Shown here in pieces: positions 24,548 to 32,948 of a DNA stretch of 64,000 nucleotides. The notes beneath the pieces are model-generated. The model was not told where the DNA came from and searched no databases. It saw only the letters and a list, made by a program, of their open reading frames with translations. How positions within the stretch are numbered: position 1 is the stretch's first letter; the number at the start of each line of letters is the position of its first letter. Location: NCBI GenBank assembly GCA_051861205.1, contig JBHYDC010000017.1, forward strand, positions 33,588 through 97,587, given 5' to 3'. The position numbers were made by a program, and so were the translations under genes. This DNA comes from JBHYDC01 sp051861205 (lineage in GTDB: Bacteria > Pseudomonadota > Alphaproteobacteria > Rhizobiales > Pleomorphomonadaceae).

Positions 24548-25330
24548 TCAGTCCGCTGCGAGGCTGACCTTCGCCGCGCCGAGAATGGGCCCCGGCTGGT
24601 TGTGGGCCTTGGTTTGCAAGATAACGGCGAGGCCGGCGGTCGTGTCGCCGGCAATGTCGGCAAGCGGGAGTTCGACGTCCATCGCCTTGCCGTCCCACAT
24701 GCCGAGAACCTGCCAGCGCTCGACGATGTTGGTATAGGTCATTTCCTGGCCGCCGTTTTCGCCGCGTTCGATCATGACCGTGGTGGGCCGTCGATAGGCC
24801 GCGATCCAGACAGCGGCATGGACCGTTTCGCCGATGGACTGAGCCGGCACCTTCACGATCACCCTGTCGCCGGAAATCTCCGCTTCGATGGGCACGATGA
24901 GCCCTTTCCCGGCTTTGCTCATGGCATTCAGTTCGGTGCGGATTCTCGATTCGTCGGATCCCAGAATGTCCGCGCGGCCGTTCAATATCGCTTGCGGTGT
25001 ATAGATGCTGTTATCACTCCGCGCGGCTGCGTAACCCCGTTGGCGGGCGGTGAATTCCGGGCGGGCGAAGGTATCCTTCCACCCGAGATAATCCCAGTAA
25101 TCTACGGAGAAGGTGAGGGCGACCATGTCCGGATCGGCGGCGATGGCGGCCATGGTCCTGTCCGCCGGCGGGCAAGACGAACAGCCCTGACTGGTGAAGA
25201 GCTCGACGACGCCGATGGGTTCGGCTTGGGCCGTTGTGCAAGCTCCCGCAACCAGCGCAACGCATATCATCACCGGTCCAGGACCGATCCTCACCGGGAA
25301 GAACAAAGGATTATTGGTGAATGCGTTCAT
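24548..25330 (-). CDS. DUF1223 thioredoxin-like exported protein
   Basis: A 260-residue protein with an N-terminal signal sequence (hydrophobic stretch ending TTAQAEP) and the DUF1223 domain. It opens with VVELFTSQGCSSCPPADRTM, a CxxC thioredoxin-like motif, followed by FSVDYWDYLGWKDTFA and the YTPQAILNGR segment. The function is unknown; a periplasmic redox role is inferred. The start was set at ATG 25330; an in-frame extension to 25423 lacks family similarity. Confidence 0.86.
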   Translation of the reverse strand: MNAFTNNPLFFPVRIGPGPVMICVALVAGACTTAQAEPIGVVELFTSQGCSSCPPADRTMAAIAADPDMVALTFSVDYWDYLGWKDTFARPEFTARQRGYAAARSDNSIYTPQAILNGRADILGSDESRIRTELNAMSKAGKGLIVPIEAEISGDRVIVKVPAQSIGETVHAAVWIAAYRRPTTVMIERGENGGQEMTYTNIVERWQVLGMWDGKAMDVELPLADIAGDTTAGLAVILQTKAHNQPGPILGAAKVSLAAD

Positions 25331-25439
25331 CGAATTCGTCCTGCTGAACAGGCGAAGGCACAGAGCACGCTCCAGCCGACGGCCCGACAGGATTACGCTT
25401 GGGATGGATGACGATCCACTCACATATGGTTGAGTGCAG

Positions 25440-25823
25440 TTATGACCGGCGTTTGGCCGTGACTTCGATCTCGACTTTCATCTCCGGCTTCACGAGGCCG
25501 CATACGATCATGCTGGCCGCCGGGCGGATTTCGGCGAAATAGGAGCCGACGATCGGGAACACGATATCCATCATCGACGCTTCAGTGACGTAGTAGGTGG
25601 CGCGCACGACGTCGGCCATTTCAAAGCCGGCCTTGGCGAGGGCGGCGGCGATCGTTTCCATTGCGTTGCGCGTCTGGTCTTCGACGCTTTCGGGCATCGC
25701 CATCGCCTTGTAGTCGTAGCCGGTGGTGCCGGACACCCAGCACCAATCGCCGTCGGCGACAGCACGGGAATAGCCCGCGACTTTTTCGAAGGGCGAGCCG
25801 GTGGAAATGAGCTGACGGGCCAT
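25440..25823 (-). CDS. RidA-family protein
   Basis: A 127-residue YjgF/YER057c/UK114 protein. Canonical RidA hydrolyses reactive enamine/imine intermediates such as 2-aminoacrylate. Family features are GSPFEKVAGYSRAV at the start, SGTTGYD, and the closing ASMIVCGLVKPEMKVEIEVTA. The usual catalytic arginine region (NRP) is replaced here by RPAASMIVCG, so it may belong to a Rid subgroup. It lies 15 bases downstream of the LysE-type gene on the same strand. Confidence 0.88.
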   Translation of the reverse strand: MARQLISTGSPFEKVAGYSRAVADGDWCWVSGTTGYDYKAMAMPESVEDQTRNAMETIAAALAKAGFEMADVVRATYYVTEASMMDIVFPIVGSYFAEIRPAASMIVCGLVKPEMKVEIEVTAKRRS

Positions 25824-25837
25824 GGTGGTTCCTTAGA

Positions 25838-26461
25838 TCAAGCCAGCGCCGGACGGCGCGAAAAGAGGAGTGCGACGCCGGCCATGATCAGCGCCGCGCC
25901 GGAAATCCGGTTCACCAGGGTGAGGCCGCGCGAACCGGTGAAGCGGCCGAGCCGCGCGCCGGCGAAGGCGTAGAGAGCGACGGCCACGACTTCAAGCGCA
26001 AGGGCTGCGGCGCCGAGCTGGAGGATCTGGCCGAAGGCCGGCTGCGACGGGTCGATGAAAGGTGCGAAAAAGGCGCTGAAGACCAGCATGGCTTTCGGGT
26101 TCACGATGGCCGTCAGGAATTCGCGCTTGGCCAATGCGCGCAGCCGGGCGTCGCCCGTCGCAACCTTGAGGTCCGAACCGCCCGACAGCGCCATCTTCAA
26201 GCCAAGCCAGATGAGATAGGCCGCGCCGATGAGCTTGAGGACGAAGAAAAGCTCCGCCGACGCGGCAAGAACCGCGCCGAGACCAACCGCGGCCCCCAGT
26301 ACGAAAGATCCAAAGGCGGGAAAGCGGCCGGACGACGCCAGCATCGCGGTCGTGAATCCGTAGCGGGTGCCATGGGTCATCGCCAGCACGTTGTTGGGGC
26401 CGGGATAGATGTTCAGCGCGAAAGCGGCAGGTATGAAGATCGCCCAGGTCTCAAAGGTCAT
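25838..26461 (-). CDS. LysE-family translocator (1 of 3)
   Basis: A 207-residue inner-membrane exporter of the LysE/RhtB superfamily, with about six membrane segments and the N-terminal signature FALNIYPGPNNVLAMTHGTRYG. The family exports amino acids and derivatives. A further family motif is FLTAIVNPKAMLVFSAFFAPFI. ATG 26461 was preferred over 26491 because the family begins with a short hydrophobic lead. It is in an operon-like arrangement with the RidA gene. Confidence 0.88.
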   Translation of the reverse strand: MTFETWAIFIPAAFALNIYPGPNNVLAMTHGTRYGFTTAMLASSGRFPAFGSFVLGAAVGLGAVLAASAELFFVLKLIGAAYLIWLGLKMALSGGSDLKVATGDARLRALAKREFLTAIVNPKAMLVFSAFFAPFIDPSQPAFGQILQLGAAALALEVVAVALYAFAGARLGRFTGSRGLTLVNRISGAALIMAGVALLFSRRPALA

Positions 26462-26519
26462 CCGAACTTGTCTTTCGTGACGACCCAGCAAATGTCCGGG
26501 TCTTCAAGGATGTGGAGCG

Positions 26520-27125
26520 TCACGCCCAGGGGCGTTCGGCCGCATTCTTCTGCTCGTAGCTTTCGATCGCGGGAGCCTTTTCGAGCGTGAGGCCGATATC
26601 GTCGAGGCCGTTCAGGAGACAGTGCTTCTTGAAAGCGTCGATCTCGAAATGAACGGTGCCGCCGTCCGGGCCCTGGATCGTCTGGCTTTCCAGATCGATG
26701 GTGAGGGTGGCGTTGGAGCCGCGCTCGGCGTCGTCCATCAGCTTCTTCAGGTCTTCGGGCGAGACCACGATCGGCAGAATGCCGTTCTTGAAGCTGTTGT
26801 TGTAGAAGATGTCGGCGAAGGACGTGGAGATCACGCAGCGGATGCCAAAATCGAGCAGAGCCCAAGGGGCGTGCTCGCGCGAGGAGCCGCAGCCGAAGTT
26901 ATCGCCGGCGACCAGCACCTTGGCTTGGCGGTAGGCCGGCTTGTTGAGCACGAAATCCGGGTTTTCCGAACCGTCGTCGTTGTAGCGCATCTCTGAGAAG
27001 AGACCGACGCCGAGGCCGGTGCGCTTGATCGTCTTCAGATATTGCTTGGGGATGATCATGTCGGTGTCGACATTGATGATCGGCAACGGCGCGGCGACGC
27101 CGGTGAGGGTGGTGAACTTCTGCAT
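26520..27125 (-). CDS. leuD: 3-isopropylmalate dehydratase small subunit
   Basis: Small swivel-domain subunit of the LeuCD isomerase in leucine synthesis, 201 residues. Signatures are INVDTDMIIPKQYLKTI, the GDNFGCGSSREHAPWAL substrate loop, and FADIFYNNSFKNGILP. The large subunit leuC is not in this window. It is followed after 34 bases (upstream on this strand) by argC. Confidence 0.96.
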   Translation of the reverse strand: MQKFTTLTGVAAPLPIINVDTDMIIPKQYLKTIKRTGLGVGLFSEMRYNDDGSENPDFVLNKPAYRQAKVLVAGDNFGCGSSREHAPWALLDFGIRCVISTSFADIFYNNSFKNGILPIVVSPEDLKKLMDDAERGSNATLTIDLESQTIQGPDGGTVHFEIDAFKKHCLLNGLDDIGLTLEKAPAIESYEQKNAAERPWA

Positions 27126-27159
27126 GGTGGGTCTCCTGGAGCGTCTGCCGGACGGCGGC

Positions 27160-28110
27160 TTAGGCGGCCATCACGAGGCCGGTGGTCGCCTCGCGTCCGA
27201 GCATCAGGTTGAGGTTTTGCAAGGCGGCGCCGGATGCGCCCTTGCCGAGATTGTCGTAGACGGCGACGAGCATGGCCTGACGCCGCGCTTCGTTACCGAA
27301 GACGTGGAGGCGCATGCGGTTGGTGCCGTTGAAGGTGCGGGGGTCCAGCGTATCCAGCCGGTCGACGGCCTCGAACGGGGCGACCGAGACGAAGGCCTCG
27401 CCGTCGTATCGCTCAAAGAGAACGTCGTGCATCTCTTTGGCGGTGACCGCGCCGGGCAGCGCCCAGAGTTGAAGCGGAACGACGGTGAGCATGCCTTGTG
27501 CAAAGGCGCCGACGGCGGGCTGGAACAGCGGGTCGTGTGAGAGATGGGAATAGACGCGCATCTCCGGCAGGTGCTTGTGCTTCAAGGTCAGCGCGTAAGG
27601 TAGATAAGGCGCGGGGTCGGCGGCGGCCTCGTAATCCTCGATCATCTTGCGTCCGCCGCCGGAATAGCCGGATAGCGCGTTGAGGGTGATCGGGGCATCC
27701 CGGGGGATCAGACCGGCCTCGACGAGGGGGCGGGCGGTGGCGATCAGGCCCTGCGGATAGCAGCCGGGATTGGCGACCCGGCGGGACGCGGCGATCAGGC
27801 CGGCTTGGTTCGGCGTCATTTCGGCGAACCCGTAGGTCCAGCCATCGAGCGTCCGGTGGGCGGATGAGGCGTCGATCACGCGGGTCTGCGGGTTTTCGAT
27901 GAGCGCGACGGCTTCAATCGCTGCCTCGTCGGGCAGGCACAGGATCGCGACGTCGGCCGCGTTCAGGAGCCGCTTGCGTTCGTCCGCGTTCTTGCGGTGC
28001 TCGGGGGCGATCGACAGGACGCGGATATCGGAGCGCTGGTCCAGCCGTTCGCGGATCTGGAGACCGGTTGTTCCAGCTTCTCCGTCGATGAAGACCGTGG
28101 CTTGGCTCAT
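27160..28110 (-). CDS. argC: N-acetyl-gamma-glutamyl-phosphate reductase
   Basis: Reduces N-acetylglutamyl phosphate to the semialdehyde with NADPH in arginine synthesis. At 316 residues it is the shorter type 2 ArgC. GEAGTTGLQIRERL at the N-terminus is the NADP-binding loop, and the catalytic Cys117 sits in VANPGCYPQG; the SGYSGGGRKM loop is present. Together with argG and argJ, three arginine-pathway genes occur in this window at separate loci. Confidence 0.96.
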   Translation of the reverse strand: MSQATVFIDGEAGTTGLQIRERLDQRSDIRVLSIAPEHRKNADERKRLLNAADVAILCLPDEAAIEAVALIENPQTRVIDASSAHRTLDGWTYGFAEMTPNQAGLIAASRRVANPGCYPQGLIATARPLVEAGLIPRDAPITLNALSGYSGGGRKMIEDYEAAADPAPYLPYALTLKHKHLPEMRVYSHLSHDPLFQPAVGAFAQGMLTVVPLQLWALPGAVTAKEMHDVLFERYDGEAFVSVAPFEAVDRLDTLDPRTFNGTNRMRLHVFGNEARRQAMLVAVYDNLGKGASGAALQNLNLMLGREATTGLVMAA

Positions 28111-28216
28111 GATGCCGTTCCCGCGCTGCGCGCGCCTTAAGTTCGCGGCAGCTTCCTAGCATCAACGCCGCTTATTGTCATCGGAATCGGCGGTTCCGCG
28201 AAGGCCCCATTCGCCT

Positions 28217-28651
28217 TTAACCGGCCTCGGCCTCCAGCATCTCCATGTCTTCGTCCGAGAGGCCGAAATGATGGCCGATCTCGTGGATGAGGACATGGGC
28301 GACGATGGCGCCCAAGGTTTCATCATGCTCGGCCCAGTAGTCCAGAATCGGGCGGCGATAGAGCCAGATCCGGTTCGGCGTGCGCCCGGTGGAGAGCACG
28401 GCGCTGTCATGGGCAAGACTGACGCCTTCGAAAAGGCCGAGGAGGTCGAACTCGCTTTCGAGAGCGAGGGCTTCGAGCGATTCGTCCGACGGAAAATCGT
28501 CGACGCGGATTTCGATCTCGCCGGTTAGATCGAGAAAATGGCGAGGCAATTCGCGGTAGGCCTTCTCGGCAAGCGCCGCCAAGTCGTCGAGGTCGGGCGC
28601 TGCGGCGTCCTGCCAACGGGCGATGCGGGTCTTGTCGTCGGGTGCGGCCAT
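28217..28651 (-). CDS. Zincin-like metallopeptidase-family protein
   Basis: A 144-residue member of the small bacterial 'metallopeptidase family' (zincin-like type 1). The zinc motif is HEIGHHFG near residue 127, preceded by IVAHVLI. A typical opening, ALAEKAYRELPRHFLDLTGEIEIRVDDFP, is visible. Biological substrate is unknown. It is the first gene after argC in the divergent-free stretch and lies 26 bases from the small membrane-protein gene. Confidence 0.85.
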   Translation of the reverse strand: MAAPDDKTRIARWQDAAAPDLDDLAALAEKAYRELPRHFLDLTGEIEIRVDDFPSDESLEALALESEFDLLGLFEGVSLAHDSAVLSTGRTPNRIWLYRRPILDYWAEHDETLGAIVAHVLIHEIGHHFGLSDEDMEMLEAEAG

Positions 28652-28677
28652 ACTGCCCTCGTCATAACTCGGCTTCG

Positions 28678-28794
28678 TCAGAAATAGGTGACCGCGAGCA
28701 CGACGAGAAGAACCAATGTTCCCACAATGGATAGAATGCGGCCCGTGCGTCTGGCGATGCGCTCCACGCGGTCTTCGTCTTGTGGATCGGACAT
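28678..28794 (-). CDS. Small single-span membrane protein (38 aa)
   Basis: A 38-codon gene on the minus strand. An acidic/basic N-terminal half (SDPQDEDRVERIARRTGRI) is followed by one hydrophobic span (LSIVGTLVLLVVLAVTYF) ending at the stop. The positively charged residues before the span favour an N-in orientation. No strong ribosome site is visible, so I treat it as probable rather than certain. It sits 26 bases upstream of the metallopeptidase gene in the same direction and could share its transcript. Confidence 0.5.
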   Translation of the reverse strand: MSDPQDEDRVERIARRTGRILSIVGTLVLLVVLAVTYF

Positions 28795-28909
28795 TGGTGA
28801 CAGCCTTTGCGTTTGATTGGGGTGGCTGGGGAGGTGCGGGGGCCTTGCATCGGAGCCGCGTTCGTCGTCACCATGGGCTGTCGATCAAGCCCGGTTTGAA
28901 GGGTCGCCC

Positions 28910-29449
28910 ATGACGAGATTGTTCACTGCCCTCGAAATACCCTCCGACGTGGCGATGCAACTCTCGTTTCTAAAGGGCGGCTTGCCCGGCGCCCGGTGGA
29001 TCGATCCGGAAAACTATCACGTCACGCTGCGCTTCGTGGGCGATATCGACGGACGGACGGCCGACGAAATCACGGCGGCGCTCGACCGGGTTTACAAGCC
29101 GGTCTTTTCGCTGCGGCTGTCGGGCCTCGATTGCTTCGCGTCGGGCCGGGCGCCGCATTCGCTGTTCGCCAGGGTTGAACCGACACCGGCACTGATCGAG
29201 CTTCAGGCCGAACACGAGCGCATCATGCAGCGGATCGGGCTTGCGCCGGAAGCGCGGCGCTATACTCCCCATGTCACGATCGCGCGGCTGCGCGGAACGT
29301 CATCGGCCGAGGCGGCGCGGTGGCTGATGGATCACGGCGATTTCCGCGCGCCGGCGTTCGACGTGGATCGCTTCGTCCTGTTTTCGTCGCGTTCGTCGGT
29401 GGGCGGCGGGCCGTATCTGATGGAAGAGGCCTATCCGCTCGCGGTGTGA
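28910..29449 (+). CDS. thpR: RNA 2',3'-cyclic phosphodiesterase
   Basis: A 179-residue 2H-phosphoesterase (LigT/ThpR). The two HxTx motifs are HVTL in YHVTLRFVGD and HVTI in YTPHVTIARLRG. The family opens 2',3'-cyclic phosphates on RNA ends. The start at 28910 gives the canonical MTRLFTALEIPSDV; the upstream extension to 28817 is out of family. It is followed by a LysE gene 42 bases on. Confidence 0.92.
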   Translation: MTRLFTALEIPSDVAMQLSFLKGGLPGARWIDPENYHVTLRFVGDIDGRTADEITAALDRVYKPVFSLRLSGLDCFASGRAPHSLFARVEPTPALIELQAEHERIMQRIGLAPEARRYTPHVTIARLRGTSSAEAARWLMDHGDFRAPAFDVDRFVLFSSRSSVGGGPYLMEEAYPLAV

Positions 29450-29491
29450 GATAGGTCGCTGGGTTAAGCGCGTGAGGGGGACGAGGCGGCG

Positions 29492-30130
29492 ATGGCGTTT
29501 TTGCCCGGATTTGGCGTGCTTCTCGCCTATACGATCGCCGTTGTCTTTCTGACGCTCACGCCGGGGCCGGATATGGCGCTTTATCTCGGCAAAACGGTGG
29601 GGCAGGGCCGGGCGGCAGGATTTGCGGCTTTCGCGGGGACCGCGGCCGGACTGGTTGTGCACTCGACGCTGGCGGCGGTGGGGCTATCGGCGGTGCTCGC
29701 GGCATCGGCCACGGCCTTCACGGTGCTGAAGATCGTCGGGGCGGGATATCTGCTCTACCTCGCCGTCGAGGCGCTGCGGCGCGGGGCGGTTTTCACGGTG
29801 AGCGAGGGCGCAAAGCCGGATGCCTTGCAGCGCGTGTTCTTGAAGGGGATGACGATCAATGTGCTCAACCCCAAGATCATCGTCTTCTTCGCGACGTTTC
29901 TGCCTCAGTTCATCGAGGCGGGGGACGTGTATGCGTCGCCCAAGCTGTTTTTTCTGGGGATCTGGTACATCGTCGTGACCATTCCGCTCACAGTGGCGAT
30001 GATCCTTGGCGCGGCGCGGATAGCGGCCTTCTTGAGGACCAGCCGGAGGGCGCTGCGCGTCTTCGACACGCTGTTTGCGGGCGTGATGGCTGCGTTCGCC
30101 GTCAGGCTTCTTCTCGCGCGTTCGGGTTAG
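29492..30130 (+). CDS. LysE-family translocator (2 of 3)
   Basis: A 212-residue polytopic exporter. The signature FLTLTPGPDMALYLGKTVGQGRAAG at residues 20-45 and INVLNPKIIVFFATFLPQFI are characteristic of the RhtB/LysE superfamily. The substrate cannot be told from sequence. A purine-rich GAGGGGG/GAGG stretch precedes the ATG. Its 3' end overlaps by 29 bases the end of the convergent membrane-protein gene. Confidence 0.9.
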   Translation: MAFLPGFGVLLAYTIAVVFLTLTPGPDMALYLGKTVGQGRAAGFAAFAGTAAGLVVHSTLAAVGLSAVLAASATAFTVLKIVGAGYLLYLAVEALRRGAVFTVSEGAKPDALQRVFLKGMTINVLNPKIIVFFATFLPQFIEAGDVYASPKLFFLGIWYIVVTIPLTVAMILGAARIAAFLRTSRRALRVFDTLFAGVMAAFAVRLLLARSG

Positions 30131-30548
30131 GTGGCGCAAGGCCAGCCATGCGGCCCGCGACGAGCCAGTAGGCAAAGCCGCCCACGAAACCGGCGGCGAC
30201 GATCACAGCGCCCCGCCCGTCGAAGGCCACGCCGGCCTCGGACACCCGGCTGAGGCCGGCGGCGCCGATCGCGCCGATCGCCCCGCCGATCCCGACATGA
30301 ACCATGACGGAGCGGATCGACAAGACTTCGGTGATGACGATCGCGATCATGGCCGGCAGGAAGGCGGCCGAGCCAAGAAGAGAGGCGGTATAGCCGGCGG
30401 CCAGAAGGAATGTGCCCCAGAACCAGGGCGCCGCATTCATATCGGCCGGCTCTAGACCGACGCGGGCGACCAGCATGAACAGCGCCGCAGCGATGACCGC
30501 AGCGATGAAGCCGATGAGCGCTGCGAACAGACGGCCGACCGCGCGCAT
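30102..30548 (-). CDS. Membrane protein of unknown function
   Basis: A 148-residue protein with four hydrophobic segments: about residues 5-28, 38-60, 65-85 and 115-137. Glycine/alanine-rich helices (GIGGAIGAIGAAGL) alternate with short loops. I do not recognise a named family, though similar proteins occur next to rlmN in Hyphomicrobiales as far as I recall. It follows rlmN by five bases, so it is probably in the same operon. Confidence 0.72.
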   Translation of the reverse strand: MRAVGRLFAALIGFIAAVIAAALFMLVARVGLEPADMNAAPWFWGTFLLAAGYTASLLGSAAFLPAMIAIVITEVLSIRSVMVHVGIGGAIGAIGAAGLSRVSEAGVAFDGRGAVIVAAGFVGGFAYWLVAGRMAGLAPPNPNAREEA

Positions 30549-30553
30549 GAGTG

Positions 30554-31810
30554 TCAGTCCTCGCCGTGGCCGGCAACCATCGCTCGCATGGCGAGATCCG
30601 CCTCGGTGACGCCGGCTTCGAGGGCGTCGCGGTCGCGCTTGCGCATCCGTTCGGTTTCGGACTTCAGTTGCCCGCAGGCGGCGAGGATGTCGCGGCCGCG
30701 CGGGGTTCGGATCGGCGAGGCGTATCCGGCTTCGTTGACATGTTCGGCGAAACGCTCGATCGCGCCCCAGTCCGAGCATTCATAGGCCGAACCCGGCCAG
30801 GGATTGAACGGGATCAGATTGATCTTGGCGGGGATGCCGCGAAGGATGCGCACCAGTTCGCGCGCGTCGGCTAGGCTGTCGTTGACGCCCTTCAGCATCA
30901 CATATTCGAAGGTGATGCGGCGGGCGTTGGAGAGGCCGGGATAGGCGCGGCAGGCGGCGAGAAGATCTTTCAGCGGGTATTTCTTGTTCAGCGGCACCAG
31001 TTCGTCGCGCAGCTCGTCGCGAACGGCGTGGAGCGAGATAGCGAGCATGACGCCGATCTCTTCGCCCGTGCGGGTGATGTTCGGAACCACGCCGGAGGTC
31101 GAGAGCGTGACGCGCCGGCGGGAGAGGGACATGCCGTCGCCATCGGTCGCGATCAACAGCGCCTGCTTCACATTGTCGAAGTTATAGAGCGGTTCGCCCA
31201 TGCCCATCATCACGATGTTGGACACGAGGCGGCCTTCGCTGGGGATAGCCGCTTCGGTGTTGGGAGACGCATCCGGGTAATCGCCGAGCCGGTCGCGGGC
31301 GACGAGGATCTGGGCGACGACCTCTTCGGCGGTCAAATTGCGGACGAGCTTCTGGGTGCCGGTGTGGCAGAAGGAGCAGGTAAGTGTGCAGCCGACCTGG
31401 CTCGACACGCAGAGCGTGCCGCGACCTTCCTCGGGGATATAGACGGTTTCGATCTCGACGGGGCGGCCGGCGCCGCGCGGGGGGAACTTGATCAGCCATT
31501 TGCGCGTGCCATCACGCGAAACCTGTTCGGTAACGATTTCCGGGCGGGCGAGGGTGTAGGTGTCGGCAAGCCTGCCGCGCAGCTCCTTGGCGACATTGGT
31601 CATCGCGTCGAAGGAGGTTGCTCCGCGCACATACATCCAGTGCCAAAGCTGAGCGACGCGCATGCGGGCCTGACGCTCGGGCACATCGACCGCGATCATG
31701 GCGGCCGCCAGTTCCTCGCGGTTCATGCCGATCAGAGACGGCGTTTCCTGCTGGCTCGCCAGACTGGGCCGCATCGCGGCAGGGCTGGTGAGGTCGAGCG
31801 TGATCGTCAT
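30554..31810 (-). CDS. rlmN: 23S rRNA/tRNA adenine-C2 methyltransferase RlmN
   Basis: Radical-SAM enzyme methylating A2503 of 23S rRNA and A37 of some tRNAs. The 418-residue protein has the cluster motif C141-xxx-C145-xx-C148 (CTLTCSFC), GMGEPLYNFDNV and RVTLSTSGVVPNI, and near the C-terminus the catalytic cysteine context AACGQLK. The ATG at 31810 gives about 30 residues before the accessory domain; an extension to 31927 is unsupported. Confidence 0.95.
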   Translation of the reverse strand: MTITLDLTSPAAMRPSLASQQETPSLIGMNREELAAAMIAVDVPERQARMRVAQLWHWMYVRGATSFDAMTNVAKELRGRLADTYTLARPEIVTEQVSRDGTRKWLIKFPPRGAGRPVEIETVYIPEEGRGTLCVSSQVGCTLTCSFCHTGTQKLVRNLTAEEVVAQILVARDRLGDYPDASPNTEAAIPSEGRLVSNIVMMGMGEPLYNFDNVKQALLIATDGDGMSLSRRRVTLSTSGVVPNITRTGEEIGVMLAISLHAVRDELRDELVPLNKKYPLKDLLAACRAYPGLSNARRITFEYVMLKGVNDSLADARELVRILRGIPAKINLIPFNPWPGSAYECSDWGAIERFAEHVNEAGYASPIRTPRGRDILAACGQLKSETERMRKRDRDALEAGVTEADLAMRAMVAGHGED

Positions 31811-31867
31811 GGCGGAGCTTTCCCGGCGCGGCCACCTTAGGATTGGAAGGGGGCCGATCAAAAGCGA

Positions 31868-31904
31868 TGAACGGCCGGAAGCTCTTTCAAGCCTCGGCCG
31901 TTCA
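31868..31904 (-). terminator. Probable terminator after ialB
   Basis: 9-bp stem TGAACGGCC / GGCCGTTCA with a 19-nt loop; on the minus strand it is followed by TCGCTTTT. It lies between ialB and rlmN, both on the minus strand. Confidence 0.45.
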
Positions 31905-31970
31905 CGGCGTTGCGTTTGATATAGCAAGGAAACGCCGCAAGCCCAAGGCTTACGGGCGCACGTCAGGCGT

Positions 31971-32489
31971 TCACTGGCATTCCGCGTCGATGCGTTTCAA
32001 AGCAGCCGAGACGCCGGAGAGCGAATAGGTGTCCGTCGTGACCGTGCCGCGACGCGACGTACCGGTGACCGTCATTTCAGAGCCGGCGCGCATGGCGGCG
32101 ATCAATCGGCTTTCCTCGGCCGCGTTTTCCATCCAGGCGCCGTCGTCCTTGGTGAAGAGCACGAAGCTGTCGGAGCCGATTTTGATCGTGGTCTTCGAAC
32201 CCTCCCGGTAGGGATAACCGGTGATGACGCTCACTTCATGCTTGACGCCCTCCGTGGGGCGATTGGTCACGAAAAGATAGACGGGGTCGCGATTAACGCC
32301 TTTCGGCGCGGTTTCCTTGGGCTGGGAAGCGGCATAACAGACCTTGCCGCGATTGCCGTTATAGGCAAAAGCCGACCAGGCACCGGATTGCTGAAGCGGT
32401 GTGGCCTTCTGCTCTTGCGCACTGGCGAGCGTGACCGCGCCAAGAAGCATGGAGAGCGCCAGGCCGAGAGTGCGAAGGTTCGTCATCAT
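31971..32489 (-). CDS. IalB-family (invasion associated locus B) exported protein
   Basis: A 172-residue periplasmic protein: signal peptide ending LASAQ at about residue 24, then the IalB-like domain with WSAFAYNGNRGKVCYAASQPKE, VYLFVTNRP and a closing Cys-containing helix (LKRIDAEC). The family is widespread in Hyphomicrobiales; it was named from Bartonella but has no established biochemical role. Two cysteines could form a disulfide. Confidence 0.85.
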   Translation of the reverse strand: MMTNLRTLGLALSMLLGAVTLASAQEQKATPLQQSGAWSAFAYNGNRGKVCYAASQPKETAPKGVNRDPVYLFVTNRPTEGVKHEVSVITGYPYREGSKTTIKIGSDSFVLFTKDDGAWMENAAEESRLIAAMRAGSEMTVTGTSRRGTVTTDTYSLSGVSAALKRIDAECQ

Positions 32490-32948
32490 TCACCCTGATT
32501 GAGTCTGCGACGTAGTGGAGCCAAGTCAGCTCGGTCACCCGTCATTAACCTTGAAGACCAAGCTACGGTTTTACGGTTACCAAACCGTTGCGGATCCGAT
32601 GAAGTTAGCGAACCCTAAAGGGCCCGAACCGCAATGAGGCCGTCTTAAGCGTTTCGTCCATCCGCTAGAGGTTCTAATCGGCAAAGATGGCGCCCCCTTG
32701 CAACTTCGTCTATGATCCCTCGAATATGCACGCACGCTTGGCTGGAAATTGGGCGAGAGTTGGGCGGAGCCGTGCTGGCTTCTTCGAAAACTTTCAGTCT
32801 TTTCGATAGGTTGGACGCCGTGCTCTGACAGGGCCGCCGGCGCGCTCCGTGATCTGTAGGCGGGGTTGCCGACGTAATGATGGTTAGGATCTTGCTGCTG
32901 GCGCTGACGCGCGGGCGCGAAAGCTCCTAGGGTGCTCGGGAAGTCAAC
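32490..32948. other. Intergenic region between ialB and the ECF sigma gene
   Basis: 459 bp with divergent genes on each side. It contains an imperfect dyad ACGGTTT-N10-AAACCGT at 32565-32588, next to a direct repeat of ACGGTT, and a candidate autoregulatory promoter at 32850-32880. No gene is supported. Confidence 0.45.
32850..32880 (+). promoter_or_regulatory. Candidate ECF (RpoE/ChrR-type) autoregulatory promoter
   Basis: TGATCT, 19-nt spacer, TAATGA, about 70 bases before the ECF sigma start. It resembles the ECF11/RpoE promoter form TGATCC-N17-18-TAAGA, with one mismatch and one extra spacer base. Confidence 0.3.
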
